From NCBI GenBank assembly GCA_963377175.1, contig CAUJNA010001002.1, forward strand, positions 189,883 through 253,882: a stretch of DNA of 64,000 bases, in the 5' to 3' direction. The notes under the pieces are model-generated. The model searched no databases and was not told the origin of the DNA. It was given only the letters and a program-made list of their open reading frames with translations. Positions within the stretch are counted from its first letter, which is position 1, and each line of letters begins with the position of its first letter. This document shows, piece after piece, positions 48,501-60,500 of this stretch. The translations under genes and the position numbers were made by a program. Source of the stretch: Effrenium voratum. Taxonomy: Eukaryota; Sar; Dinophyceae; Suessiales; Symbiodiniaceae.

Positions 48501-51500
48501 GTTGGTGTGGGTGGGCTGGTTTTGGCCTGCCGTATGTTGAAAGCTTGTGGCTTTTAGTATAAAAATGTCTCTGTTGATTTTGGCTGGTTTTGGCCACTGT
48601 TGGCTGCCTTGGGTTTCAAGCTCTTTTTGGTGCCACAATGTCTTCCAGTCTTGCCCGGGCTGTTCCACAAAGTGCATTCTGGGACCCAATTCCCAAGGTC
48701 CAGCCCAAAAGGTGCGCACCCCGATAATAATAAACCGCTAAGTGGAAAATGGTCCTGTGTAAGGACAAATAACCTTATTTGATGCCATAAGGTCAAGGGT
48801 GTTTAGTCTAGTTGGCAAAGATATGCTCTTCACTATGGAGAGAACCTGGGTTCAATTCCCAGTGGCGCCTTCTTTCCAACAAAGGATCAGCAAAGGAAGG
48901 CAATTTTGGCTGGCATGGCATTTTGCAATAACTTTTGGAGTACTTGGATCTTTCAGTTTCCATCAATTTGTTTGGTTTCCTTGAGAAGTTGAAGTTTGAT
49001 TATTAATAGGGTGGTGCTGGCTTTACTAATGGGGGGGTGCTGCTGTTGCAGGTAAAAAAGGAGCTGGTGTGCAAAAGCAGGGCATCAAACATGGTAGATT
49101 AATAGGGGGGTGCTGGCTTTACTAATGGGGGGGTGCAAAAGCAGGGCATGGTAGATTAATGGGGGGTGGCTTTACTAATGGGGGGGTGCTGCTGTTGCAG
49201 GTAAAAAAGGAGCTGGTGTGCAAAAGCAGGGCATCAAGCATGGTAGATTAATAGGGGGGTGCTGGCTTTACTAATGGGGGGGTGCAAAAGCAGGGCATCA
49301 AACATGGTAGATTAATAGGGGGGTGCTGGCTTTACTAATGGGGGGGTGCTGCTGTTGCAGGTAAAAAAGGAGCTGGTGTGCAAAAGCAGGGCATCAAACA
49401 TGGTAGATTAATAGGGGGGTGCTGGCTTTACTAATGGGGGGGGTGCAAAAGCAGGGCATCAAACATGGTAGATTAATAGGGGGGTGCTGGCTTTACTAAT
49501 GGGGGGGTGCTGCTGTTGCAGGTAAAAAAGGAGCTGGTGTGCAAAAGCAGGGCATCAAGCATGGTAGATTAATAGGGGGGTGCTGGCTTTACTAATGGGG
49601 GGGTGCAAAAGCAGGGCATCAAACATGGTAGATTAATAGGGGGGTGCTGGCTTTACTAATGGGGGGGTGCTGCTGTTGCAGGTAAAAAAGGAGCTGGTGT
49701 GCAAAAGCAGGGCATCAAACATGGTAGATTAATAGGGGGGTGCTGGCTTTACTAATGGGGGGGTGCAAAAGCAGGGCATCAAACATGGTAGATTAATAGG
49801 GGGGTGCTGGCTTTACTAATGGGGGGGTGCTGCTGTTGCAGGTAAAAAAGGAGCTGGTGTGCAAAAGCAGGGCATCAAACATGGTAGATTAATAGGGGGG
49901 TGCTGGCTTTACTAATGGGGGGGTGCAAAAGCAGGGCATCAAACATGGTAGATTAATAGGGGGGTGCTGGCTTTACTAATGGGGGGGTGCTGCTGTTGCA
50001 AGTAAAAAAGGAGCTGGTGTGCAAAAGCAGGGCATCAACCATGGTAGATTAATAGGGGGGTGCTGGCTTTACTAATGGGGGGGTGCAAAAGCAGGGCATC
50101 AACCATGGTAGATTAATAGGGGGGTGTTGGCTTTACTAATGGGGGGGTGCTGCTGTTGCAAGTAAAAAAGGAGCTGGTGTGCAAAAGCAGGGCATCAAAC
50201 ATTGTAGATTAATAGGGGGGTGCTGGCTTTACTAATGGGGGGGTGCAAAGCAGGGCATCAACCATGGTAGATTAATAGGGGGGTGTTGGCTTTACTAATG
50301 GGGGGGTGCTGCTGTTGCATGTGCAAAAGTTGGGCAAGTTAAAATTAGATTAAAAACGCATGATGTAGCGGGGGGTTTGGGGGAGGGGAGCTTTAATAGG
50401 GGGGGGTTTCGGGCAAAATTTTTTGTTATTGTGGGGGTGCCAGGGCAAATTCCTGGGTTTCAATTAAAACGAGTATTGGCGAGGGATTTTCCAGGAAAAC
50501 CAGGCGCTTTAATAGGGGGGGGTTTATTAATCCTGGGTCTGCATTAGTGCCCTTTTACTCTTGTTTTTTTGGTTCCCCTACTCAAATAGATCACAGAAAA
50601 AGGGTACCCTTATTCTAACCCTTTTTACTGGAGGACCTAGTGTTGGTTCATGTTTATTTCTTTGAAGACTTCCTTTGGTTCAAGCCAAGTGCTTGGTGAC
50701 TTCAGTTTTGTTCAGGTGTGGGTTTGCTCCCAATGGGGACTTCTTCTTGTCTTCCCCACAAAACCTTCCAAAAGGGGTACGTACGTTCCCGTTCAGCGGG
50801 GCACACATAACCAGATCCAACTAATTTCGTCTTGGATCTGCTAGCCATGGTTAACCTCCCTCCCTTCCTCCCTTCCTCCCTCCCTTCCTCCCTCCCTCCC
50901 TTCCTCCCTTCCTCCCTTCCTCCCTTCCTCCCTCCCTCCCTCCCTCCCTCCCTCCCTCCCTCCCTCCCTCCCTTGCCCTCCCCCCCCAAAAAAAAGAAGA
51001 CAAGAACAGCCCATAGGTTTTCCCTCTACTCCCCCCTCCCCCACAAAAAAATAAATGAAAAGAGAGCAGGTCTCTTTTTTTTTTCCGGCGTTCAACAAAA
51101 ATCTTTAAACCTGGTCACCCAGGTGGCCACCAGCCACCTCTACTGGGACCCCCGCTATCCAGACTTGAAGCTCTTGCAGGCCTTCCGCTCGGATCGATCG
51201 GGCCATCGCCTTTGGCCGCTCCGATCGGGTGGGATCGAACCACTTACCCCCTACTCCAAATACCCACATGTTTCTAGGGTATTTTGTGAAAAACCGATCG
51301 GGTTTCCATGGTAAATACCTTCTTTTTTAGTAGAGGGTCGACATCATACCCTAGAAAAAGGCCGGGGATTTGGAGTAGGGTATGCGGTTTACTTGGGAAG
51401 GACCGATTTCCGGGGGAACTTCAAAAAAACCAGGGGTATGCAGAAATTCCCAAAGAAAACCGATAGCTTCACTATGGGCTGTGTTGTCTGATTGCTTAAG

Positions 51501-54500
51501 GATGAAGGAGCCCCAGAAGGAGAGCCGCCCTTTCCCCCTTTCCCCTTCCCCAGTTTTTAGCTCCCCTTTTTAAGCTTCTTTTTTTCGGTTGCGGTTTTGG
51601 GGTCCCTTTGTTTTCCACGAACCAGGCAAACATATATATATATATATATATATATTATTTTTTTTGCTGGGTCCTTTTTCCAGCCAAGTTAGGTGACTTG
51701 GGTTATCTTGCGATTGGTGCGAGAGATGCAGGGAATGAGACATGGCTCATGACCCTAACCACCCAACTGGTGGTTTCCTTTAAGGGGAGGGCACCAGCAA
51801 GTGCTCTTCAGAGTTCCAGAAGCTAACCCATTTGATGCTACAGGACGTGCAGTGTTTTGTTTTTTCCACTGAAGCAAAGAACAGATGTGGACCCCGGATT
51901 CAGAAACCCGCCCCAATAAAAATATGTTCCTTCCAAAAGTGAAGGGAATGCTGCAGGACATGTGGGGGTTGATCTCAAAAACTCCGGTAAAACAAGTTTC
52001 TTCTGGTCATTTGGGCGCCGAACGAAATATTGATCAACCCCCATGTTTTGTTGTTGTTGTTGTTTGGTTTTTTTCCACTGAAGCAAATGGGGGTAAGGGT
52101 TGCTTCAGGAAGCTGAACCAATCAAAAGCTGAATGTGAACCGATGGGTTCCTTGGTTTCAACCACCGATTTCGGATGCCCTGCCCAGAAAGGTGCAGCAA
52201 TCAGCCCTGCGGCCCAAAGACCCCAACCATCCAACCCATAAAGACCTTATTTGGCCGTATTTTCGCCGGGCCTTTTGCCCAGAACCGGAAGGGACCTCTC
52301 CAACAGACCCTGATGGTCTCTTCACCCCGCAGAGGTACATCTCAATTAGGTGTCCTTTGTATTCAGAGTTGAGAAACAAGGGGTTGTCCCTGGCGGGCCT
52401 AGTGGTTGAATTTCATCCACCAGGGAACCCCTTTTTTTCCACGATGACTCCTATGGTTGCAAGGGGTTGAACTGAGGCTTGACTACGGGAATGAGCCGAG
52501 TCGACTTGAGCCAGGGTGGTTTCCTGAACGGAAATCCCCATGCCCAAAACCTCGATCCAGGGCGGAATGATTGGAGGCCCTCATTGACCTTTTTGAGGCG
52601 ACTTGGCCCCGAAATCTCTTTGGCCTTTGAGCGTGTTTGGTTTTAAACCAATCAAAGCTTGGCGGTTCCCAGCCATCCGGTACCTTAGCCTTTTGGGTTT
52701 CTAGTGTTTAGGAGTTGGGTTTCCGAATTTAACCCACCTAAAAGTTATTTTCACTCTTAGCGGGCGGATCTGAAAACGCCCAGCCCAGTAAGGGGCACAA
52801 TTGGCCAGGACAGTTTTGAGTGAGGACCCCAAGGAATCTCTCAAATCGCGGACATACAGCAAGCCGTCCTTGACGTTGACCACATAAAAGACTCCCAGCC
52901 CCCAGGAAAATCAACGTAGATGTGGAATTCCCGATGTGGGCAAGGGCACGCCAAAGCCAGACCAAAAACCAATGGGTACCCCTAAACCCGCAAAAGACCC
53001 CCCAAAAAATTCCCCAAGAAAGGCATATATCATATGGCTATGAGTTTCGAGAGGAAACCACTTCTGGACGGAAATCCCCACATGTCCTCCCATTCGAAGA
53101 AACCAAGAGGTGTCCTATGTCCTTCATGTTCGATGGCCGAAATCCAGTTCGCACCACTTTGTTTCCATGGGACGCCCCGTATTTGCGTGGCGGAATCGAG
53201 CCGTTCCGGGAGGTCTGAAGCTGGCGCGAAATGGATTCCGTCCAAGGTATGGCTCTGTGTGTTTTGGAAGGTACCCTTTGATTCGATGGGTGATGAACAC
53301 CAGTGTCTATGCCAAGCTCGGAATTCCCGGGGTTCAAGCCCTGTTCTCTCGACGAGCCTTTTTCCACCCTATGGCAGACTTGATTTCAAGAGTTGGTAAC
53401 CTCCCCAAGAAGAAATCAGACCCGTTTTTCTGACCATAGGTTTTAATCCCCCCTTAAACCCCCGGAAAAAGGGTACACTCAAACAGAGACACACCTTCCT
53501 GTGCATCTGCTGAGCAGGGCATGAGAATTGGAATGACCCCCAAAAAAACATTTACCCTATGGTGTCCTTTATTCGGGAATCCCAAAGGGTTCATTCCATT
53601 TCCCCATTCCATCTAGCTTTTTTGTTTCCGCACCGATTTTGCACGTTTTTCACGTTTAAAAAACTCTTTCAACCATCCGCTATGGTTTCCTTTATTCGGG
53701 CAATCCCCAGGTCCATTCTCTTTCCCCTTCCCCACCTACTCAGCACCGATAGCAAAGCGGGATGATCCGAATGTTTTTTTTCCTTTTTCTCGGAGGCGTA
53801 TCTGCTGGCTGCCGAGCTGCGGCAGCGCACCGCGCGGGATGCGGCGCTGGTGTTGGCAGGGGACTTGAACAGCGGCTCGGCGGGTTTGGCTGAGGGCGCG
53901 GGGGAAGGGGTGGGCTGGGTGGGGGTGGGGGTTGGAGTTGGGGGTTGGGGTTGGGGGTTGGGGGTGGTGGGGGGGTTGGGGTGGGACTTTGGCTGGAGAC
54001 GGTGCGGTTTTGGGGCGTGGAGGTTTAGGGACTCCTTTCTTTTCAACCATGATTCTTTTCTACAGAATGGCCGAGGAGGGGGGGTGCTTTGAGCAGATCA
54101 ACGGGTACCGCACCCCGAAAGAGAAATAGGGGAGCCCTACAAATGGAGTTCACTTGGGGTTCACTTGTGCCATGGGGTTTACTTGGGGTTCACTTGTGCC
54201 ATCATCAAAATCTGGGTAGATGAAGGCTAGTAAAACAAAAAGAACACAAAAACCGCACGCACCGGGGGCAACACCACGCACCCAAGCCTCGTCAAAAACA
54301 CGCACCCAGCGGGAAATAGCGGAACCCTCAAAATGGGCTTTAGTGAAAACCCATGTTTTTCTTTCGGGCTGATCTCAAACCATCCCCCCCAAAGACCCCA
54401 GACCGACCTTCAGCCTTACTTGGCCTTGACCCTCTATTTCTGTTTGCCCCCTGTGCAAGGATCAACCCATTGCAGCTTACAGCGGGTAAATCGGGCGCAT

Positions 54501-57500
54501 CCGGGCTCAGGGCGACGGTTCAAAGCCATGGGTGGAGACCTTTGGTTGACGTGTTTGCTCGTCTTTGCTCTTGGGGGGGTGACCCCCAAAAATGGGGAGG
54601 TGGGTTTTGCTGTTGGCGGTCCTTGGAAATCGCCAGACAGGAGAAGGTACCCTCCAAAAAAAAGCATAGCCATGGTTGCTTTAGTTTTGGTTCCTTCGGG
54701 GTTTCCTTTGCCCTCCCACCAACTGACATGCATAGTGCACAAGCCCCCCTTTCCAAGAGGAAAGTCGTCTTTCTGTAGGGGTCCGAAGGCACTTCCATGT
54801 TACGCAGTCGCTGGGAGCAGACCCAAACTTCTTCCAACGTCCGATCGCATCGGTCGAGTCGGGTTCGTCCACCTGAGCCACAATCAAACTCCGGGTAGAT
54901 GAAGGTTCGTAAGGGACGATCCCAGCCATAAATAGCCGCGGAATTCCGCCTTCTTAATCCTGTACATGGTTCCGGGATTACGACCATTTTAGCACCCATT
55001 TCGGTTCTGATTGCGACTCACTCACCCATTCTCATGGGCTCTGGGTGCTCAAGAGGTCCTATGTTTTTCATATTTCCAGAGGCTCCACTTCGTATCGAAG
55101 GGGCCGACTGGGGGAAGCGGGAAGCCGAGGCACGCCCTTGTGCGACGGCCGCTCGGAGGGCGAGGGCCTGCGCTCGGGGGTCTACGAGCTGCTGACCCGA
55201 GGCGCGCCTCCGCTTTTCCGGTGTGGGCACCGCCGCTTGCTGGGAGGGCTGGAGGGCTGGAGGTTTGTCCTCCGCCGCAAGGCCAAATTTGGGGTTTTGG
55301 GCTTTGTTGAGGTACCAGGGTCTCCTTCGAAAACGATCTTGTGAGGTAGAGTTTCAGGGCAGGATATCAGCTTCTATGGTACAGGTTTGTCTCCAGTTGG
55401 GAGTAATGCAAGGTTTGAAATTAGTAGTAGTTTCCTCGCTGGCTTTCCGGCGCAATAGCTGACCGCCAATGGAGAACCCGGTTGCGACTCTTCACCAGCG
55501 AACTGTTTGAGGAGCTCAAAACCAATCCAAAAGGGGCCTTCGGGTCATAGTTTACTGCCACATCTGGTCAAAAGCGGCAAAGGGGTCGTGGATGAGCGGC
55601 TATTTGTCGAGATGCTCATTAGATGCTGGTTGCAGGGTTCGCTGCAGTCTTTTGTGTCCCCAACAAACATCCGCAAAGATGTTCAAAGGTACGGTAATGC
55701 TTAAACTAAAAGGCCCAAAGGCAACGCCCTTTCAAAAGGCACCGTAGTGGCTAAACCAAAAGGGCCCAATGGTAACGTCCCCTTCAAACGCCGCAGATGT
55801 TCAAAAGGTAATGTAATGTTTAAACCCAAAGGCCGCAAAGGTAACGTCTCTGAAACGCCCCCCACAGATGTTCACAAGGCTGTAATGGTAGTAATGCTTA
55901 AACCAAAAGGCGCAACAGGACATTTTTTTACTGGCAGGCCACCAACTGTGAAACCACCCAAAGGGTGATCCGAAAGGCCAAGGCCCAAATATCGCCCCAC
56001 GGGCCATGGGAAATTTGTGGGGTGCGTGCCCCGCAAGAGCGATGTGGATTCCCACTAAAAGGGCACATTTCCCCCCTACTGTGGATGGACGAAATCCGTT
56101 CGCACCTCGAAATGAAACCATGGGAAACCATTGTTTAGTGGTTTTTGCAGGGACATGATCATTCCAGGGTTTCTTTGGTAGTGCAGGATTTTGTTTATCC
56201 ACGCTATTACTCAACAAGGGGTTATTAGTCTGTTAATCTGGGGTTCCTAGTCATGTGTTTAAACCCCGCAAAGGGGACTCTACGATTGCACCTGGCAGAT
56301 GGGCCCCAAGAGCGATCCGGATCCCTCTATGTATCTGGGTTACCACATTGACCAACCCGTGTGCTGGTAAGGGGTTGAGTTGGGCTGGGTGGGGTTGAGG
56401 TGCGGGCTGAAGGTGTCTTGGAGAGGGTGGAATTGGGGTGCCCAGAGGGTTTGGGGCTTTCAATGAAAGACCCCGACTCCTCCCAAAACGACACCCCGGA
56501 GGTGTTTGGGACCCGGTCTCAAAGCCTGGCTGTTTGAGGGCCCTAAATACACTGGGTGGATGCGAATCTGGGGGTTCACCACTTACTTCCATTTGCTTAA
56601 GAATACTGTTTCCCCCTTGTTGGTTTTTAAAATGAACTTATCACTACTGGACTATTATTATTGTTTTTATTATGTTTTTTTTCTACATTTTTTCTTACAT
56701 TAGTTTCTTACATTTTTTACAGTCTGTTCTGTATCCCCACATGTCTCCCTTACATTATTATTATTGTTATTTGTTCTTACATTTCTTCCCGGGCTCGAAG
56801 AGCCGAATGGAAGCTTCGCTTTTATCCGCACCAAACGGGGCCCCAACCCCTCGGGGCGAGGCTCGGTGGATGTGCAGCACCCGCACCACCCGGCGGCGTT
56901 GCGGCGGGGCAAGGGCATCCTGCGGGGCATCGCGCCGGAGGACCGGCAGGGAGGCACTTGCTCCGCGAGCGGCGCCCTTCGCTCCCCGAATCTGAGGTGT
57001 TTTTTGGCTGAAAAAGGTCAACCCCTTTTTTGGGTTGGGAGGGTTTGCCCCTTTTTTGGGGGGGTTTGAGGGGTCCCCGTGTCTAAAATAGACAAAACTG
57101 GAAGAATAGGGTACCAACTTATTCTATCCTCTCAAATCTGGAGGAAGGGAGGTTGGCACATGCGGTGGATGCGGTGGACGCCATGGCTGCGAGTCCTTTT
57201 TCTTTTGAGGCCTGGAACCCGTTTTTGGTGGGTTTCATAGGGAAGCCACATGGAAAACACCTTTTCTTATTGTTTTTTTGTGTGGGGGGAGGGCGGTTCC
57301 CCCATGTAGAGACACCAACTGTTGCAAGGGAACATTCGTGCACCCACTAAGTTCGTATGGTTTTGTGGTTGTTCGTGTGGTTGGTTTACATATATAAAAG
57401 GGTGCCCTCAAAAAATACAACAGCGCCAGTCGGGATTGGAGGGTCCATTCCAAGTGGTGCCGATAAGCGTGGATTTGTTCCATCCACAGCATGGAACCTC

Positions 57501-60500
57501 AACCGGAGCGAGCAGAACGACCAATAGATGCTTGAGGGTCAACTTCTAGGTCCCCCAGTAGGGCCCTGTTACCCTTTTTTTGGGGGGAGGGTTCACCTAC
57601 TGAAATGGACTACGGAAAAAGGGCACCCTTATTCTAGCCTCTCTACTGGAGGACCTAGACTTCTTCGGAAACTCTTCGGGTTTTGGGCATGACCCCCTTT
57701 TTGAACCATCTCGTGGTTTCCTTTAACTCCAGTTCATTCCCAAAACCACAGGTGATTCCCTTCTGACCGTTTAGCTCTAACCATCTATCTACTTAGACGG
57801 TAAGCGAAATGCTTCCTACCCGTTTTGGTTTTTAGGCTTACAACCATGGCTTTGGTGGGTTACAACTCCATGGTCGCTGACCACCCAATTTGTTCCGGAC
57901 CGGGTGGAAGGCCCAGGGTTGGTCGTGGACTACGTTACAGGAGGACCTTTACTTGACTGCTATTGGGCAACGGATCTTTAGACTTTAACTTTTTGGGAAA
58001 TCAATAAATTTTCCACTAAACCCCCAAAAGGTTAAACTTTTTGCAGGGGGGTCAACAGCAACCAAGTTTATGGAGATTCCAGGAAGGGAATCCAGCCTGC
58101 AGAGGTTGATTATCTCCTTCAAAACCCCCTAATTGGACCCTCCCCCCCCAACCGCAAAGGTCTAGTTTGACCTTCTGTGGTCCTATTGAGGCTTATCAGC
58201 CCACGGGGCTTGGTAGAGTCGGGGAACCCTTTTTCATGGGGGGATTGTCCTTGGGTTTCCCTTCAAAGCCGCCAGAGTTCAAAACAGGGATACCAAGCAA
58301 AAAGCGCCTAACCAGGACTCCCCGTGGAATATGCGAGTCACTAGTGGGTGAAGCAGGGTCCTTCAGGAGAGTTGCATCCTGAGTCCTTGTTGTTTTTTTT
58401 CCTTGTTATTTCTTCTTCTTTATTTTTCTGGGAAGGAAACCAAATGTATAGTTCCCTAATTTGGTGGTTTGGATTGGTGGGGATTTGAACCGCTGGTTCT
58501 TGTAGAAGGTAAATGGCAGACTGTCCTTAACCACCAAGCTCCCAATCCAAACCACCAATTAAAGGGAAGCTGGTCTACTGCTTCATTCCTACTAATTGAG
58601 AGATTCCGTTTTAGTGATCCTTATCATGTAACTCTAATGCTTTACAACACGCTACTAAAAGGTACTGCTTCTAAAATAGGCCACTCAAATAGGATTCTAC
58701 AGTCAATAAGATACGAAGCATTCATCATAGATTCCCCATAAAACCAACATGGGAAACATAAACAGCTATTCTTCAACAAGTGGAAGTTCGTGGAGCTTGT
58801 TTTTTTCCCCCTCAACCCAAAGAATTCGTTGGAGGGAAGCGAAAGGACGTGCCGGACTTCCAAGTCCCTAGCTTTCGCAGCGCCGCGCTAGACGCCTTTG
58901 GCGGCTCGGAGAAACTTTTCGGCGGCTGTGATTGATAGGGAGGGAATGACTTACAACGAGTTTCCGGGTATCGGTTGAAGGAATGAACCGGTTTCGGATT
59001 CGGATTCGCGAATAAAGGAAGTTAGGGATGGTTTCAATCGGAAGGGGAACCAAAAGGCAAACCCAGTAGTTTTGACACATACCATTTGAGTTTCGGATAA
59101 TGTGTTGTGTTCTCCCCTGTTGTGTTTAAAGGGACTCAACCACTGGGAAAAAGTGTTTTGTTTGTTCAGGGGACTCAAGCAAATGTAGGACCGTCAAACT
59201 CAGAACTGGAAAATCCAATTTGAGGGTCTTTCAGGTTGGTTTAGGAAGCCAACAGAAAGCCCTGTTGGAGACATGCCTGTGTTTTCTATGGCTACTCTTT
59301 TTGAGGCGAACGGAAACCAGTAGGAAAACCGGTCCCCTACCCTCATTTAGGCGGGGTACGCGTTTCTGTCAGCCACTGAGGAAGTTCCCTAAGATTCGTA
59401 GCCATGATTTGCCAAAAGAGTCGCTGAAGGCATTTTTGAAATTGAAAGTTGCAATTGAAACTTGAAATTGACATGTGCATTTGAATTGGCATTTCAATTT
59501 CGTTGTAATTAAACGGTGCAGTTGAAATTGGAATTGAACGGTGCCACATTTGAATTACAACTCTATGTTAATTTGTTTTGGAGAGCCCCGAATATGAGAG
59601 CGAGGCCAGGCTCGGGACATTAGGTTTAGGACTGGCTTAGTACTGCGGATATGCAGGGCTCCTTAAAAGATACATTTTGCCCATTTGAAACGTGGCTTTT
59701 TCCACAAAAATAAGGGAAACCACCATTTAAAAGGCAATGTTCAGGTGTAGAATGTAAGGATCCCTGTATATGGTTGGAACCACAACATGTGTTGGTATTT
59801 ACGCTAGGGACTCCAATCATTCCAGGGATTCTTAAATGGTGCGATTTCCGGATTTGGCAACCATCCACAGTATTGCTTAACTAGAAACCTGCAATGACGA
59901 TTTGCTTTCCCCATGCTGAGAATTGTAGGTACTGTCCAAAAGCAAACCAGAGCTGGATTTCACAAGCCCAACAAAAGACTATTATCAGTCAGGCTTTGGC
60001 TTAATGAGGGCCATTTGAGCTCATTTGGCCTTAGTGAGGCTTATACACTGACCTGGGCGTGTAAAATTGTTGGGACAATTTACAATGGGCAGTTTCCTCT
60101 TGGCTTCCCTTTAAGACCACCCAAGGGTACCCTCAATAGCAGACACACCCACCTGAACAAAGGGGGCGTTGGAGTCCGTGAAAAGCACACGTCTCTGGCT
60201 TTAAATAGGCGTGTCTTTTTCTGGGGGAGCCCCCGAGAGTGGCTTCGGATTTTCCTTTTTGGCGTGCCTTCCTTCTCGAGCCACGCAGGAAAAAAACAAC
60301 TTCCAACAAGGCGAGCCACCTGGGCCCTCAACCCTCAAAGCAGGGATCATAGGTGTCCTTTTTGGTGGTCTTGCTAGAAAATTCGATGGGTTTCGATTCC
60401 TGGTTTACCTGGTAGTTGAATCACCTACCAGGGAAACCCATCTGTTTCCCCTTTTATAGGGCACCTATGACTGTTGCAAACCCAAGCCCCACTTCGAGCA

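Noticed and set aside
48068..48562. 164-codon hydrophobic ORF that looks like a membrane protein
   Set aside because: It is a translation of the about 108-bp tandem units in the palindrome arm; the mirror arm is open too.
47518..48870. Functional tRNA genes
   Set aside because: B boxes and one T arm are good but the anticodon arms do not fold properly. Called tRNA-like only.
48990..50340. CRISPR-like array
   Set aside because: Units are contiguous 160-bp copies with no unique spacers, in a eukaryotic setting.
50832..51314. 160-codon ORF with Leu-Pro-Ser repeats
   Set aside because: Translation of the (TCCC)n tract. Only its 51,123-51,179 portion is coding (EEP exon 8).
57141..57192. Alanine-rich island LAHAVDAVDAMAA in EEP intron 11
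   Set aside because: Phase out does not match exon 12, which already joins exon 11 with a restored Ser codon.
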